From assembly GCF_000732605.1 (NCBI RefSeq), contig NZ_JPME01000012.1:1-64000 (forward strand): 64,000 bases of DNA, written 5' to 3'. Shown here piece by piece: positions 33,763 to 42,323 of the stretch (its first letter is position 1; each line of letters begins with the position of its first letter). The notes below the pieces were generated by a model, which was not told where the DNA came from, ran no database searches, and saw nothing but the letters and a program-made list of their open reading frames with translations. Made by a program: the position numbers and the translations under genes. This DNA is from Lacrimispora celerecrescens. GTDB taxonomy: Bacteria > Bacillota > Clostridia > Lachnospirales > Lachnospiraceae.

Positions 33763-34912
33763 TTAATGGATGAAAAAGACGTTGAAAAAGGGTCTGGACA
33801 CAAAGGACTACGGTCTGGTCAAAGAGAAATGCCGCCGCGGCTGACAAAACCAGAACCAGAATAAAGGAAAGCAGGGTGCTGCCCGCCATTCCGAGAGTAA
33901 GCTCGCCGATATTCAGCCGTTCCCTTACAAAATAGAGCACGGCCCAGTGAACCAGCAGGATGGAGTAGCTGTGCCGGATTAAGAAGTTCATCACGATCCC
34001 GGGCTTTGGAAGCCGGCTTTCCAGGGCGCGAAGCATAAGAAAGACTGAGGCTGCTAAGAGGATCATGGCAGGAGCGCCTTCCGCCAATAAAATGGCCTTA
34101 TAATCAGGACGCAGGGCTGTACAGAGGACGGTAAAGAAGCAGGCAGAAAGGCCAAGTCCCCACCAGGCTTTCCTGTATTTTATGGAAATGGGTTGTGAAA
34201 AGTAATAGCCAAGTAAAAATACCCCTTCCCATGGGCTGATCATAAGGTCAAAGTTTAAAGGAAGGCCCATGGCAGGCAGATAAACCGCCAGACACCGGAA
34301 GAGAAGGATTAATACCGCCAGTCCGTGAAGCATGGAGTCGTTTAGATGCTTTAAAAGGATGCTGAAAAATGGAGCCAGGATATAGAGAGATAAAATGACA
34401 TAGATTACCCATAAATGGGGGGCCCACCCAATCGGGCCTGCCGCCATATCCTTTAAGGCCTTAAAAATTCCGCTTATAAAGCCAGAATTGAAATACTGGC
34501 AGGAGAGCAGGATATAAATGCAGTAGTAGCAAAAAAAGGGAATAGCCACCTGTAAAAATCTTTTATAGTAAAAGACAGCCAGGCTATCTTTTTGTTCCCG
34601 CAGGATCAAAGCGCCGCTGTTCATAATAAACAGCGTGTTGCAGACCAGAAGAATGGAAGAAAGGGACTGCACCGCTACCCAGGCTTTGGTACCGACCGTG
34701 ATATTCGCTGTGGAAACATCAAGACAATGGACTAATATTACAAAAAGAGCGGCAATAAGACGGACATAATCCAGGTAGAGAATCCTGCCTTTTCCGGCAT
34801 CATTTCCTAAAAACAGATGTTTTATATAATTTCTGTCCTGGATCTGGCTCCTGATATGAAGGCAGCAGGAAATTGCAATAAAAGCCAGTATTGTCATCTG
34901 TAATTTTCCCAT
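33752..34912 (-). CDS. Acyltransferase 3 family membrane protein (OafA/WecH-like)
   Basis: The 386-residue protein has about ten membrane helices and the family's early motif YLDYVRLIAALFVILVHCLD, with the catalytic-type Arg and His in RLIAALFVILVH. Such enzymes O-acetylate cell-surface glycans. AAAGGAAC precedes the start. It has no glycan genes beside it, so the substrate is unknown. Confidence 0.85.
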   Translation of the reverse strand: MGKLQMTILAFIAISCCLHIRSQIQDRNYIKHLFLGNDAGKGRILYLDYVRLIAALFVILVHCLDVSTANITVGTKAWVAVQSLSSILLVCNTLFIMNSGALILREQKDSLAVFYYKRFLQVAIPFFCYYCIYILLSCQYFNSGFISGIFKALKDMAAGPIGWAPHLWVIYVILSLYILAPFFSILLKHLNDSMLHGLAVLILLFRCLAVYLPAMGLPLNFDLMISPWEGVFLLGYYFSQPISIKYRKAWWGLGLSACFFTVLCTALRPDYKAILLAEGAPAMILLAASVFLMLRALESRLPKPGIVMNFLIRHSYSILLVHWAVLYFVRERLNIGELTLGMAGSTLLSFILVLVLSAAAAFLFDQTVVLCVQTLFQRLFHPLRSR

Positions 34913-35091
34913 AAGTTCTGTTCCTTTCCGGTCCCGTTATTCTTGCGAAGGCTTGAGATTCTACCATTATATCACAGGAAGCCGGCCATCACAAACCAAA
35001 CCCTTTGGGTGTCCCTTGGAAAATTTCGTGGTCAATCCCCAGAGGCTATGATATACTTAAGAAAAAGGAAACGTACAGAGAGGAAATGAAA

Positions 35092-36825
35092 GTGGCAGAT
35101 CGGACATTTGGCTGGGTACAGGAGGCCTATACCCTGGATAACTTAAAAAATGTGGTATCCGCGTTCGTGCCGGATTCAAAGATCAACAGGATCCTGCGCA
35201 CGGATAAAATACCCAGACTCATATCGGAAAAAGACGGGAGAGATGAGTTTATACGGGAATTAAGCGGCGAGGTAATTACCATTCCTTATACCCATTTAAA
35301 GGGAAAGGGGACACCTGTTGGCTATACAAGGAGCAATGCCCCATGTTCCGGGATCATCCAGGCAGTTCTGCCGGGGCAGCGGAAGGAATACCAAAGCGAC
35401 TGGCCTGCAGATTCCTTTCTAAGATGGGCGGTAAGCATTGGTTTTCTTCATTACAGCCGGAACGATGATGTATGTTCCCTATCCCCCCTGGGGCGCCAAT
35501 ATGCGGAGGCATCCGCAGAAAGCGAGGAGGAAGCGAATGCGCTAAAGACTGCTTTGCTTTCTTATCCGCCTGTTTGCAGAGTGTTGTCTCTACTGGGAGA
35601 AGAAGGGCATCTGACAAAGTTTGAGATAGGTGCAAGGCTTGGCTTCATCGGGGAGGCAGGTTTCACCTCCATTCCCCAGTACATGATCCTTCAGGGACTG
35701 GCAGAGGCAGAAACCAGGGAAGAGAGAACAAAGCTTCTTCAGGATACGGAAGGAACCAGCGATAAATACGTTCGGACGATTTGCAGCTGGCTTTTGCAGA
35801 TGGGCTGGATCAACAAGGTGCCAAAAGAGGTAACAGTTTCCATTGGGGGCTTAACCTGCACCGGAACCATTCCCCAGTCTTATCAGTTGACATTAAAGGG
35901 AAGAACCATATTAAAGCATGTTACAGGGGTTTCAAAGTTTGCCAGGATTCCCAAGCGGGTGATGTGGGATATGCTGGCTACTAAGGTAGCTGACCGGGAG
36001 TATTTACGCAACCGTCGGACCCATATCATTAAATGTCTGGAAGGAGTCTACCGATCCCCTTTGCAGGTAAAGGAGTATTTAAAAGGCAAGGGTATGGAAG
36101 AAGAGGAGGAGACGATTCTCGATGACCTTCGAAGCTTTGAAAATATTGGGCTTCATGTAAAAAAGACAGGAAATACCTATCGGATCATGGATGAGATAAC
36201 CGGTCTTGAACTGCCTTCTGAAAGCCATGGGCCGGTACCGGTAAAATCAGAGGTGTCCCTGTTAAAGGATTATTTAAGAACCCATTTGCTCCATGTGGAT
36301 CACCGATATCTTATTCTTTTAGACTTAGGATTTGACGGAACTTCTGACAGGGATTATGAGATACAGACAGCCCAGCTTCTGACTGGAGAACTTAATTTTA
36401 AGGGAGCCAGGCTTGGCGATACCAGGAAGCCGGATGTGTGCGTATATTATGGAGAAGATGGGCTGATTATTGATAATAAGGCTTATGGCAAAGGGTATTC
36501 CCTTCCGATTAAGCAGGCTGACGAGATGTACCGTTATATAGAGGAAAATAAGGAACGGAATGAAAAGCTTAATCCAAACAAGTGGTGGGAAATCTTTGAC
36601 AACGATGTGATTCACTATCACTTTGCTTTTATTTCCGGTGCCTTTACCGGCGGATTTAAGGAAAGGCTTGATAATATCCGGATGCGTTCCGGGATTTATG
36701 GAGCCGCAGTCAATTCCATGAATCTTCTTTTGATGGCGGAAGAACTAAAGTCCGGAAGACTGGGATACAAAGAATGTTTTAAGCTTTTTGACTGCAACGA
36801 TGAAATTGTGTTACAACGTTCTTAG
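35092..36825 (+). CDS. AlwI/PleI-type type IIS restriction endonuclease
   Basis: The 577-residue protein matches the AlwI / MlyI / PleI / N.BstNBI group: an N-terminal DNA-recognition part (FGWVQEAYTLDNLKN), winged-helix-like middle, and a C-terminal PD-(D/E)XK nuclease with KPDVCVYYG and IIDNKAYG near 445-465, preceded by DHRYLILLDLGFDG. The GTG at 35092 is chosen for its spacing to AGAGAGGA; ATG at 35086 is possible. A cognate methyltransferase is expected, but none is encoded on either side. A Crp/Fnr regulator gene follows after 20 bases. Confidence 0.85.
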   Translation: MADRTFGWVQEAYTLDNLKNVVSAFVPDSKINRILRTDKIPRLISEKDGRDEFIRELSGEVITIPYTHLKGKGTPVGYTRSNAPCSGIIQAVLPGQRKEYQSDWPADSFLRWAVSIGFLHYSRNDDVCSLSPLGRQYAEASAESEEEANALKTALLSYPPVCRVLSLLGEEGHLTKFEIGARLGFIGEAGFTSIPQYMILQGLAEAETREERTKLLQDTEGTSDKYVRTICSWLLQMGWINKVPKEVTVSIGGLTCTGTIPQSYQLTLKGRTILKHVTGVSKFARIPKRVMWDMLATKVADREYLRNRRTHIIKCLEGVYRSPLQVKEYLKGKGMEEEEETILDDLRSFENIGLHVKKTGNTYRIMDEITGLELPSESHGPVPVKSEVSLLKDYLRTHLLHVDHRYLILLDLGFDGTSDRDYEIQTAQLLTGELNFKGARLGDTRKPDVCVYYGEDGLIIDNKAYGKGYSLPIKQADEMYRYIEENKERNEKLNPNKWWEIFDNDVIHYHFAFISGAFTGGFKERLDNIRMRSGIYGAAVNSMNLLLMAEELKSGRLGYKECFKLFDCNDEIVLQRS

Positions 36826-36845
36826 ACACATGGAGGTTTGATGAT

Positions 36846-37514
36846 ATGGTGTTGGGAGAATACCTTCCTTTCTGGAATAAGCTGACAGAGAAACAGAGAA
36901 TGCTTTTAAAAGAAAAAGCCAGGGAAGCCAGGTTTGAAAAGGGTATGCTGGTTCATGGCGGGGTAGATGGCTGCAGCGGGCTTTTGCTTGTGACCGCAGG
37001 GCAGCTAAGGGTTTTCATGTTATCGGATGAGGGACGGGAGCTGACGCTTTACCGCCTGCTTGAGCGTGATATCTGCCTTTTCTCCGGTCCCTGTATGGTT
37101 AAAAACATTCAATTCGATGTGACGGTGGAAGCGGAGCAGGATTCCGTGGTCTCTGTGATCCCGCCGGAGGTTTACAAGACGCTGATGGAGCAATCGGCTG
37201 TTGTCTCCAATTTTACCAATGAGCTGATGGCTTCCCGTTTTTCCGATGTCATGTGGCTGATGGATCAGGTCTTAAACAAGAAAATGGATGGCCGCCTGGC
37301 TGCTTTTCTTTTAGAAGAGGGCAGACTTAACGGTTCTAAGGAACTTTCCATCACCCATGAGCAGATTGCCCATCACCTGGGAACTGCAAGAGAAGTGGTT
37401 ACCCGGCTCTTACGGCTGTTCCAGGCAGACCACCTGGTAAAAATCACCAGGGGAAGCGTGGAACTCCTTGATGAAAGGGGCCTGGAGCTGTTGGCTGCGG
37501 ACAGCCTGAGATAG
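36846..37514 (+). CDS. Crp/Fnr-family transcriptional regulator
   Basis: The 222-residue protein has a cyclic-nucleotide-binding-like domain (GCSGLLLVTAGQLRVFMLSDEGRELTLYRLLERDICLFSG) and a C-terminal winged helix (ITHEQIAHHLGTAREVVTRLLRLF). It lacks the clustered N-terminal cysteines of Fnr. GGAGG precedes the start. It is followed by a SulP permease gene after about 110 bases; regulation of that gene is possible but not shown. Confidence 0.9.
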   Translation: MVLGEYLPFWNKLTEKQRMLLKEKAREARFEKGMLVHGGVDGCSGLLLVTAGQLRVFMLSDEGRELTLYRLLERDICLFSGPCMVKNIQFDVTVEAEQDSVVSVIPPEVYKTLMEQSAVVSNFTNELMASRFSDVMWLMDQVLNKKMDGRLAAFLLEEGRLNGSKELSITHEQIAHHLGTAREVVTRLLRLFQADHLVKITRGSVELLDERGLELLAADSLR

Positions 37515-37626
37515 GAATGTTTGTATTATTTCAAAAACATGGGAAAATTCCTTGCATTCTTCTCTTTTCACAGTTATATTAGAAAAAGTTTATGAAAAAT
37601 TTATAATATACAGAGGAACAGGAAAG

Positions 37627-39264
37627 ATGAAGGATTTTATCCCACAGTTTTTTTTATCAATGAAGCATTACACAAGGGAGCAGTTTGTAAAAGATGTCGT
37701 TTCAGGAATCATCGTGGCGATCATTGCTCTGCCCCTGTCCATCGCCCTTGCCCTGGCTTCCGGTGTGACGCCAGAGCAAGGGCTTTATACCGCCATTGTG
37801 GCAGGTTTTGTAATCTCCTTTTTAGGCGGCAGCAAGGTGCAGATCGCAGGGCCTACGGCAGCATTTGCTTCCATTGTAGCCGGAATTGTCTTAAAAAACG
37901 GGCTTGACGGCCTGGCTGCGGCAACCGTCATGGCCGGAATTCTCCTGGTTATCATGGGATTTTTAAGGCTGGGAAGTTTAATTCGCTTTATTCCGTATAC
38001 CATTACAACCGGATTTACTGCCGGTATTGCAGTGACTATATTTATCGGCCAGATAAAGGATTTCCTCGGTCTTACCTTTGAAAAGGCACCGGTGGAAACC
38101 ATGGAAAAGCTGGAGCAGGTAGTGCGTACCATCGGAACCTTTAATCCCATGGCATTGGTGATTGGAATGATCGCCCTTGCCGTACTGATCATCTGGCCCA
38201 GATATTTTAAAAAGGTACCCCCATCTTTGATTGCAGTTATTCTTACAGCTGCTTTGGTAAAGGTACTGGATCTTCCTGTTCATACCATCGGGGACTTATA
38301 TACCATTTCCCCAAGCCTTCCGGCACTACATATTCCGAAGCTGTCTTTCGCCATGATGGGAAAGGTCATGCCTGATGCAGTGACCATTGCAGTGTTAGCC
38401 GCCATTGAATCATTGCTGTCCTGCGTTGTGGCTGACGGCATGATAGGCAGCAGGCACAATTCCAACATGGAATTGATCGCCCAGGGCGTTGGAAATACCT
38501 TTTCCGCCTTGTTTGGAGGAATCCCTGCGACTGGCGCCATTGCCCGGACAGCCGCCAACGTTAAAAATGGGGGAAGGACTCCTGTGGCCGGAATGGTTCA
38601 TGCGGTTCTTCTGCTGTTAATTCTCGTTTTTCTCATGCCTTATGCAGCACTTATTCCTATGCCAACCATTGCAGCGATTCTGTTTATAGTTGCTTACAAT
38701 ATGAGCGAGTGGAGAGAGTTTGTTTCAATCGTAAAGACCTCTCCGAAAAGCGATTGGTCGGTGCTAGTGGTAACGTTTGCCCTGACTGTGGTATTTGATC
38801 TGGTAATGGCCATTGGCGTAGGCCTGGTTATTGCTTCTTTGCTGTTCATGAAGCGGATGGCAGATGTGGCAGAGGTAAATGGCTGGAGGTATCTTGATGA
38901 TGAAGAGGATACTGATGGGGACCACATTGATTTAAAGCCGGTTCCGGGGCATGTAGCCGTATTTGAAATCAATGGTCCAATGTTCTTTGGAGCTGCAGAT
39001 AAGATATCCAAGGTGGTCTTGGAAGATGGAAAGAGAGTACTGATCCTTCGTATGCGGAGCGTTCCGGCCATGGATACAACTGCCTTAAAAAGCCTAAAAA
39101 AGCTTTACAATGGATTAAAAAGAAAGAACATCACACTGGTATTATCCCATGTAAACGAGCAGCCTATGTCAATGATGGAACGGGCGGGATTTGTAGATGA
39201 TATGGGAAGAGAGAATATTGCGGGATGTATTGATGACGCTTTAATGCGCGCCTCCGTTTTATAA
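37627..39264 (+). CDS. SulP-family anion permease with STAS domain
   Basis: The 545-residue protein begins with the SulP pattern (VSGIIVAIIALPLSIALALASGVTPEQGLYTAIVAG), has about ten to twelve membrane helices including GGSKVQIAGPTAAF and NTFSALFGGIPATGAIARTAANV, and ends in a cytoplasmic STAS domain (VAVFEINGPMFFGAADK ... LRMRSVPAMDTTALKSL). Members move sulfate, bicarbonate or other anions; the sequence alone does not say which. The ATG at 37627 after GAGGAACAGGAAAG is preferred over 37552. Its place directly before the Cys-regulated operon makes sulfate worth testing. Confidence 0.9.
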   Translation: MKDFIPQFFLSMKHYTREQFVKDVVSGIIVAIIALPLSIALALASGVTPEQGLYTAIVAGFVISFLGGSKVQIAGPTAAFASIVAGIVLKNGLDGLAAATVMAGILLVIMGFLRLGSLIRFIPYTITTGFTAGIAVTIFIGQIKDFLGLTFEKAPVETMEKLEQVVRTIGTFNPMALVIGMIALAVLIIWPRYFKKVPPSLIAVILTAALVKVLDLPVHTIGDLYTISPSLPALHIPKLSFAMMGKVMPDAVTIAVLAAIESLLSCVVADGMIGSRHNSNMELIAQGVGNTFSALFGGIPATGAIARTAANVKNGGRTPVAGMVHAVLLLLILVFLMPYAALIPMPTIAAILFIVAYNMSEWREFVSIVKTSPKSDWSVLVVTFALTVVFDLVMAIGVGLVIASLLFMKRMADVAEVNGWRYLDDEEDTDGDHIDLKPVPGHVAVFEINGPMFFGAADKISKVVLEDGKRVLILRMRSVPAMDTTALKSLKKLYNGLKRKNITLVLSHVNEQPMSMMERAGFVDDMGRENIAGCIDDALMRASVL

Positions 39265-39286
39265 AAGCCCTAAAGGCAAAAATCAG

Positions 39287-39333
39287 GCCATAAGAAGCCG
39301 GCGAAATGAATTTTTCGGCTTCTTATGGCTTTT
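39287..39333 (+). terminator. Strong terminator after the SulP gene
   Basis: GCCATAAGAAGCCG at 39287-39300 and CGGCTTCTTATGGC at 39316-39329 form a perfect 14-bp stem followed by TTTTCC. It isolates the downstream operon, which starts at its own promoter. Confidence 0.85.
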
Positions 39334-39416
39334 CCATTTTCGATGAGCCATTGATCAATTGGGTAAATGAAGAGGACAAGCTGTTAAAAAAATATCATGG
39401 AAATATAAAAAAATTG

Positions 39417-39445
39417 TTGACATCACCAAAAGATGATACTATAAT
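39417..39445 (+). promoter_or_regulatory. Perfect consensus promoter of the nitrogenase-like operon
   Basis: TTGACA at 39417-39422 and TATAAT at 39440-39445 are exactly 17 bases apart. Such a full-consensus promoter would be on all the time, so control must come later, which fits the attenuator that follows. Confidence 0.85.
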
Positions 39446-39501
39446 CAATACATATTAAACCTACAAGAATAATAGGATATACAAGAAAGGATGTAATTCA
39501 T

Positions 39502-39621
39502 ATGAAAAACGCAATGGTTTCTGCCAGAGTTAATCATCTCTCAAGCTTTGATAAAATGGATTGCTGTTGTTGTAAAACTGTGTGTATGTATATGAATACA
39601 GCTTATTTTTGTATGTATTAG
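39502..39621 (+). CDS. Cys-rich leader peptide (attenuator), 39 aa
   Basis: ATG at 39502 follows AGAAAGG. The peptide has six Cys in 39 residues, with the run MDCCCCKTVC at 19-28, and ends MNTAYFCMY. It resembles the leader at 11741 in the Met-acidic/amide-Cys4-basic core and in a Thr-x-Tyr-aromatic/aliphatic block; the DNA at 11813-11836 and 39595-39618 is identical at 17 of 24 positions. A consensus promoter precedes it and an intrinsic terminator follows. The expected role is cysteine-dependent attenuation of the nitrogenase-like operon. The attenuation mechanism is inference. Confidence 0.8.
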   Translation: MKNAMVSARVNHLSSFDKMDCCCCKTVCMYMNTAYFCMY

Positions 39622-39652
39622 AATACCTGGATCCGCAGCGGCAGGATTTTAG

Positions 39653-39681
39653 CAGGTACTATAATTGTACCTGTTTTTTTT
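39653..39681 (+). terminator. Leader terminator (attenuator) of the nitrogenase-like operon
   Basis: CAGGTAC at 39653-39659 and GTACCTG at 39667-39673 form a 7-bp stem with a TATAATT loop, followed by eight T. A competing partner, TACCTG at 39624-39629 just after the leader stop codon, is complementary to CAGGTA at 39653-39658 and could act as antiterminator. Confidence 0.85.
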
Positions 39682-39859
39682 ATAAGCGGAAATAGATGAT
39701 AAATTTCATCAGTAACACCACTTAATCAATCCATACGGGCAGGAAGATGCAGAAGATACGAAAGATGCGTCAAATACATATAAAAAGAACCACCTGAGAA
39801 AAAAGAATCCGGGCAAGGGCTTAGAGGAAGGCCCGGCGGCGATCCATAAGTGAGAGAAG

Positions 39860-40018
39860 GTGATTCCGATATCCTATTCAAATGCTTCTGATCAAGAATA
39901 TATCAGGCTGATCCATGAAATGGCCAGCCACGTAAAGTATGGTTCCATCACCATCACGATTCAGGATGGAAAGATCGTACAGATCGAAAAAATAGAAAAA
40001 ATAAGATTAAAGGACTGA
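39860..40018 (+). CDS. YezD-like (DUF2292) small protein, about 52 aa
   Basis: The frame ends with VKYGSITITIQDGKIVQIEKIEKIRL, the hallmark of the YezD/DUF2292 family (short helix then a beta hairpin). From memory, these proteins are often encoded near sulfur-assimilation genes. The start is unclear. GTG at 39860 overlaps the AGAAGG ribosome site, and there is an in-frame stop just upstream, so a rare start such as ATT at 39863 is possible. It lies between the leader terminator and a second terminator. Confidence 0.75.
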   Translation: MIPISYSNASDQEYIRLIHEMASHVKYGSITITIQDGKIVQIEKIEKIRLKD

Positions 40019-40021
40019 CTG

Positions 40022-40078
40022 GACAACCGGAGGTTCTGATAAGCAGGAATGCGTATCAGAGGAAGGTTGTCTTTTTTT
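40022..40078 (+). terminator. Second terminator between the YezD-like gene and nifB
   Basis: GACAACC at 40022-40028 pairs with GGTTGTC at 40065-40071; an inner TTCTGATA can pair with TATCAGAG. Seven T follow. Only 29 bases separate it from the radical SAM gene, too few for an independent promoter plus leader, so transcription must pass through it. It may be a second control point or set the level of the downstream genes. Confidence 0.8.
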
Positions 40079-40107
40079 GTATCCTGATTTAAGAAAGAGA
40101 GATTAAT

Positions 40108-40980
40108 ATGGCAAATACATATCAAAACCTGCAAAAGTCACACCCATGCTTTGGAGGAAATAAAAACACCGTGGGCCGGATCCACCTTCCGGTAAGCCCC
40201 GGCTGCAATATTTCCTGTAAGTTCTGCGACAGAAGAATCAATGATGAGGAGGAAAGGCCGGGAGTGACCTCTAAGGTGCTCACTCCTTCACAGGCGCTGG
40301 AGGTTCTTGACAAGGCTCTTACCCTTTGCCCGGAGATTACTGTGGCAGGCATTGCAGGGCCGGGCGATACCCTGGCTACGGATTATGCACTGGAAACCTT
40401 CCGTCTGGTAAAGGAACACCATCCGGAACTGATCAAATGTATGAGTACCAACGGCCTGCTTCTCTTTGAACGTGCGGATGAGATCATTGAAATTGGAGTG
40501 GAATCCGTGACCGTTACGGTAAATGCGGTGGATCCTGAAATCGAGGCAAAGCTGAACCGGTGGATCCTGTATCATGGGCGTATTTATGAGGGAGTCCAGG
40601 CAGCTGAGATCCTGATAGAAAACCAGTTAAAGGGCATCAAAAAGATAGCGGATGCAGGGATCACGGTAAAGGTGAACACCGTCCTGGTGCCAAACATAAA
40701 CGGAGCGCACATTGAGGATATTGCAAAGGCTGTAAAAGAGGCGGGAGCATGCATCTACAACATTATCCCTCTGATCCCTCAATCGGAACTTTCCCATGAA
40801 ACGGCCCCCGTTTGCCAGGAGATCGACGAGGCCAGAACTATGGCAGGAAAGCATATTGATGTTTTCCGCCATTGCCAGCACTGCCGCGCCGATGCAGTGG
40901 GCATGCTTGGGGGAAAGGATTTTGGAGATATGATATACCAGAGAAGGATCGCAGGAAGCGATACCTTTTCCCACGGATGA
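40108..40980 (+). CDS. nifB: NifB-like radical SAM cofactor maturase
   Basis: The 290-residue protein matches NifB: HPCFGGNKNTVGRIHLPVSPGCNISCKFCDRR with the SAM-cluster CxxxCxxC, then ERPGVTS, AGIAGPGD, MSTNGLLLFE, and the C-terminal CQHCRADAVGMLGG, where extra cluster cysteines lie. NifB makes the carbide-centred Fe8S9C precursor (NifB-co). It lacks the fused NifX-like tail found in some NifB; that domain is encoded by the next gene. As no nifE or nifN is present, the precursor may be used directly as the catalytic cofactor. Confidence 0.93.
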   Translation: MANTYQNLQKSHPCFGGNKNTVGRIHLPVSPGCNISCKFCDRRINDEEERPGVTSKVLTPSQALEVLDKALTLCPEITVAGIAGPGDTLATDYALETFRLVKEHHPELIKCMSTNGLLLFERADEIIEIGVESVTVTVNAVDPEIEAKLNRWILYHGRIYEGVQAAEILIENQLKGIKKIADAGITVKVNTVLVPNINGAHIEDIAKAVKEAGACIYNIIPLIPQSELSHETAPVCQEIDEARTMAGKHIDVFRHCQHCRADAVGMLGGKDFGDMIYQRRIAGSDTFSHG

Positions 40981-41002
40981 AGAAAGGGGGAGGTGAAATA
41001 AC

Positions 41003-41362
41003 GTGAAATATAAGATTGCAGTGGCATCAACCGATGGAAAAGTGATCAACCAGCATTTCGGAAGAGCCGAGGTCTTTTACATCGTGGAGGCTGACAGCGG
41101 GGGTTTGACATTCACCTATGAGGAAAGCCGAAAAACAGTTCCCATATGCAGGGGACAGGAGCATGATGAATCACAGTTAAAAGCTGTGGCAGCCATACTG
41201 AAGGATTGTGATTATATTCTGGTCAGCCGGATTGGAGCCAGTGCAAGGGCTGCACTGGATCAAAACAACATAGAGGCCTTTGAACTGCCGGGATATATTG
41301 AGGATTCCATCCGGAAACTTCTAGCTTATATTGAGGTACAGAAAAGCTTATGCGGGCTATAG
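41003..41362 (+). CDS. NifX/NifB-C-like cofactor-binding protein
   Basis: The 119-residue protein has the dinitrogenase iron-molybdenum cofactor-binding fold: KIAVASTDGKVINQHFGRAEVFYIVE at the start, a central conserved turn, CDYILVSRIGASARAALDQN and a short end. These proteins carry NifB-co or related clusters between maturase and enzyme. GTG at 41003 follows GGGGGAGG. It is the separate counterpart of the C-terminal domain of long NifB proteins. Confidence 0.88.
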   Translation: MKYKIAVASTDGKVINQHFGRAEVFYIVEADSGGLTFTYEESRKTVPICRGQEHDESQLKAVAAILKDCDYILVSRIGASARAALDQNNIEAFELPGYIEDSIRKLLAYIEVQKSLCGL

Positions 41363-41379
41363 AGAAAGCCTGACTTTGA

Positions 41380-42282
<903 letters not shown>

Positions 42283-42323
42283 GCACAAATGTGCGAAGCA
42301 TAGTCAAAGTTTGGAGGTTAAAT

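Noticed and set aside
39780-39860. SAM or T-box riboswitch in the leader of the nitrogenase-like operon
   Set aside because: A GC-rich hairpin (CCGGGC...GCCCGG) is present, but neither the S-box core nor the T-box GGTGGNACCGCG motif was seen.
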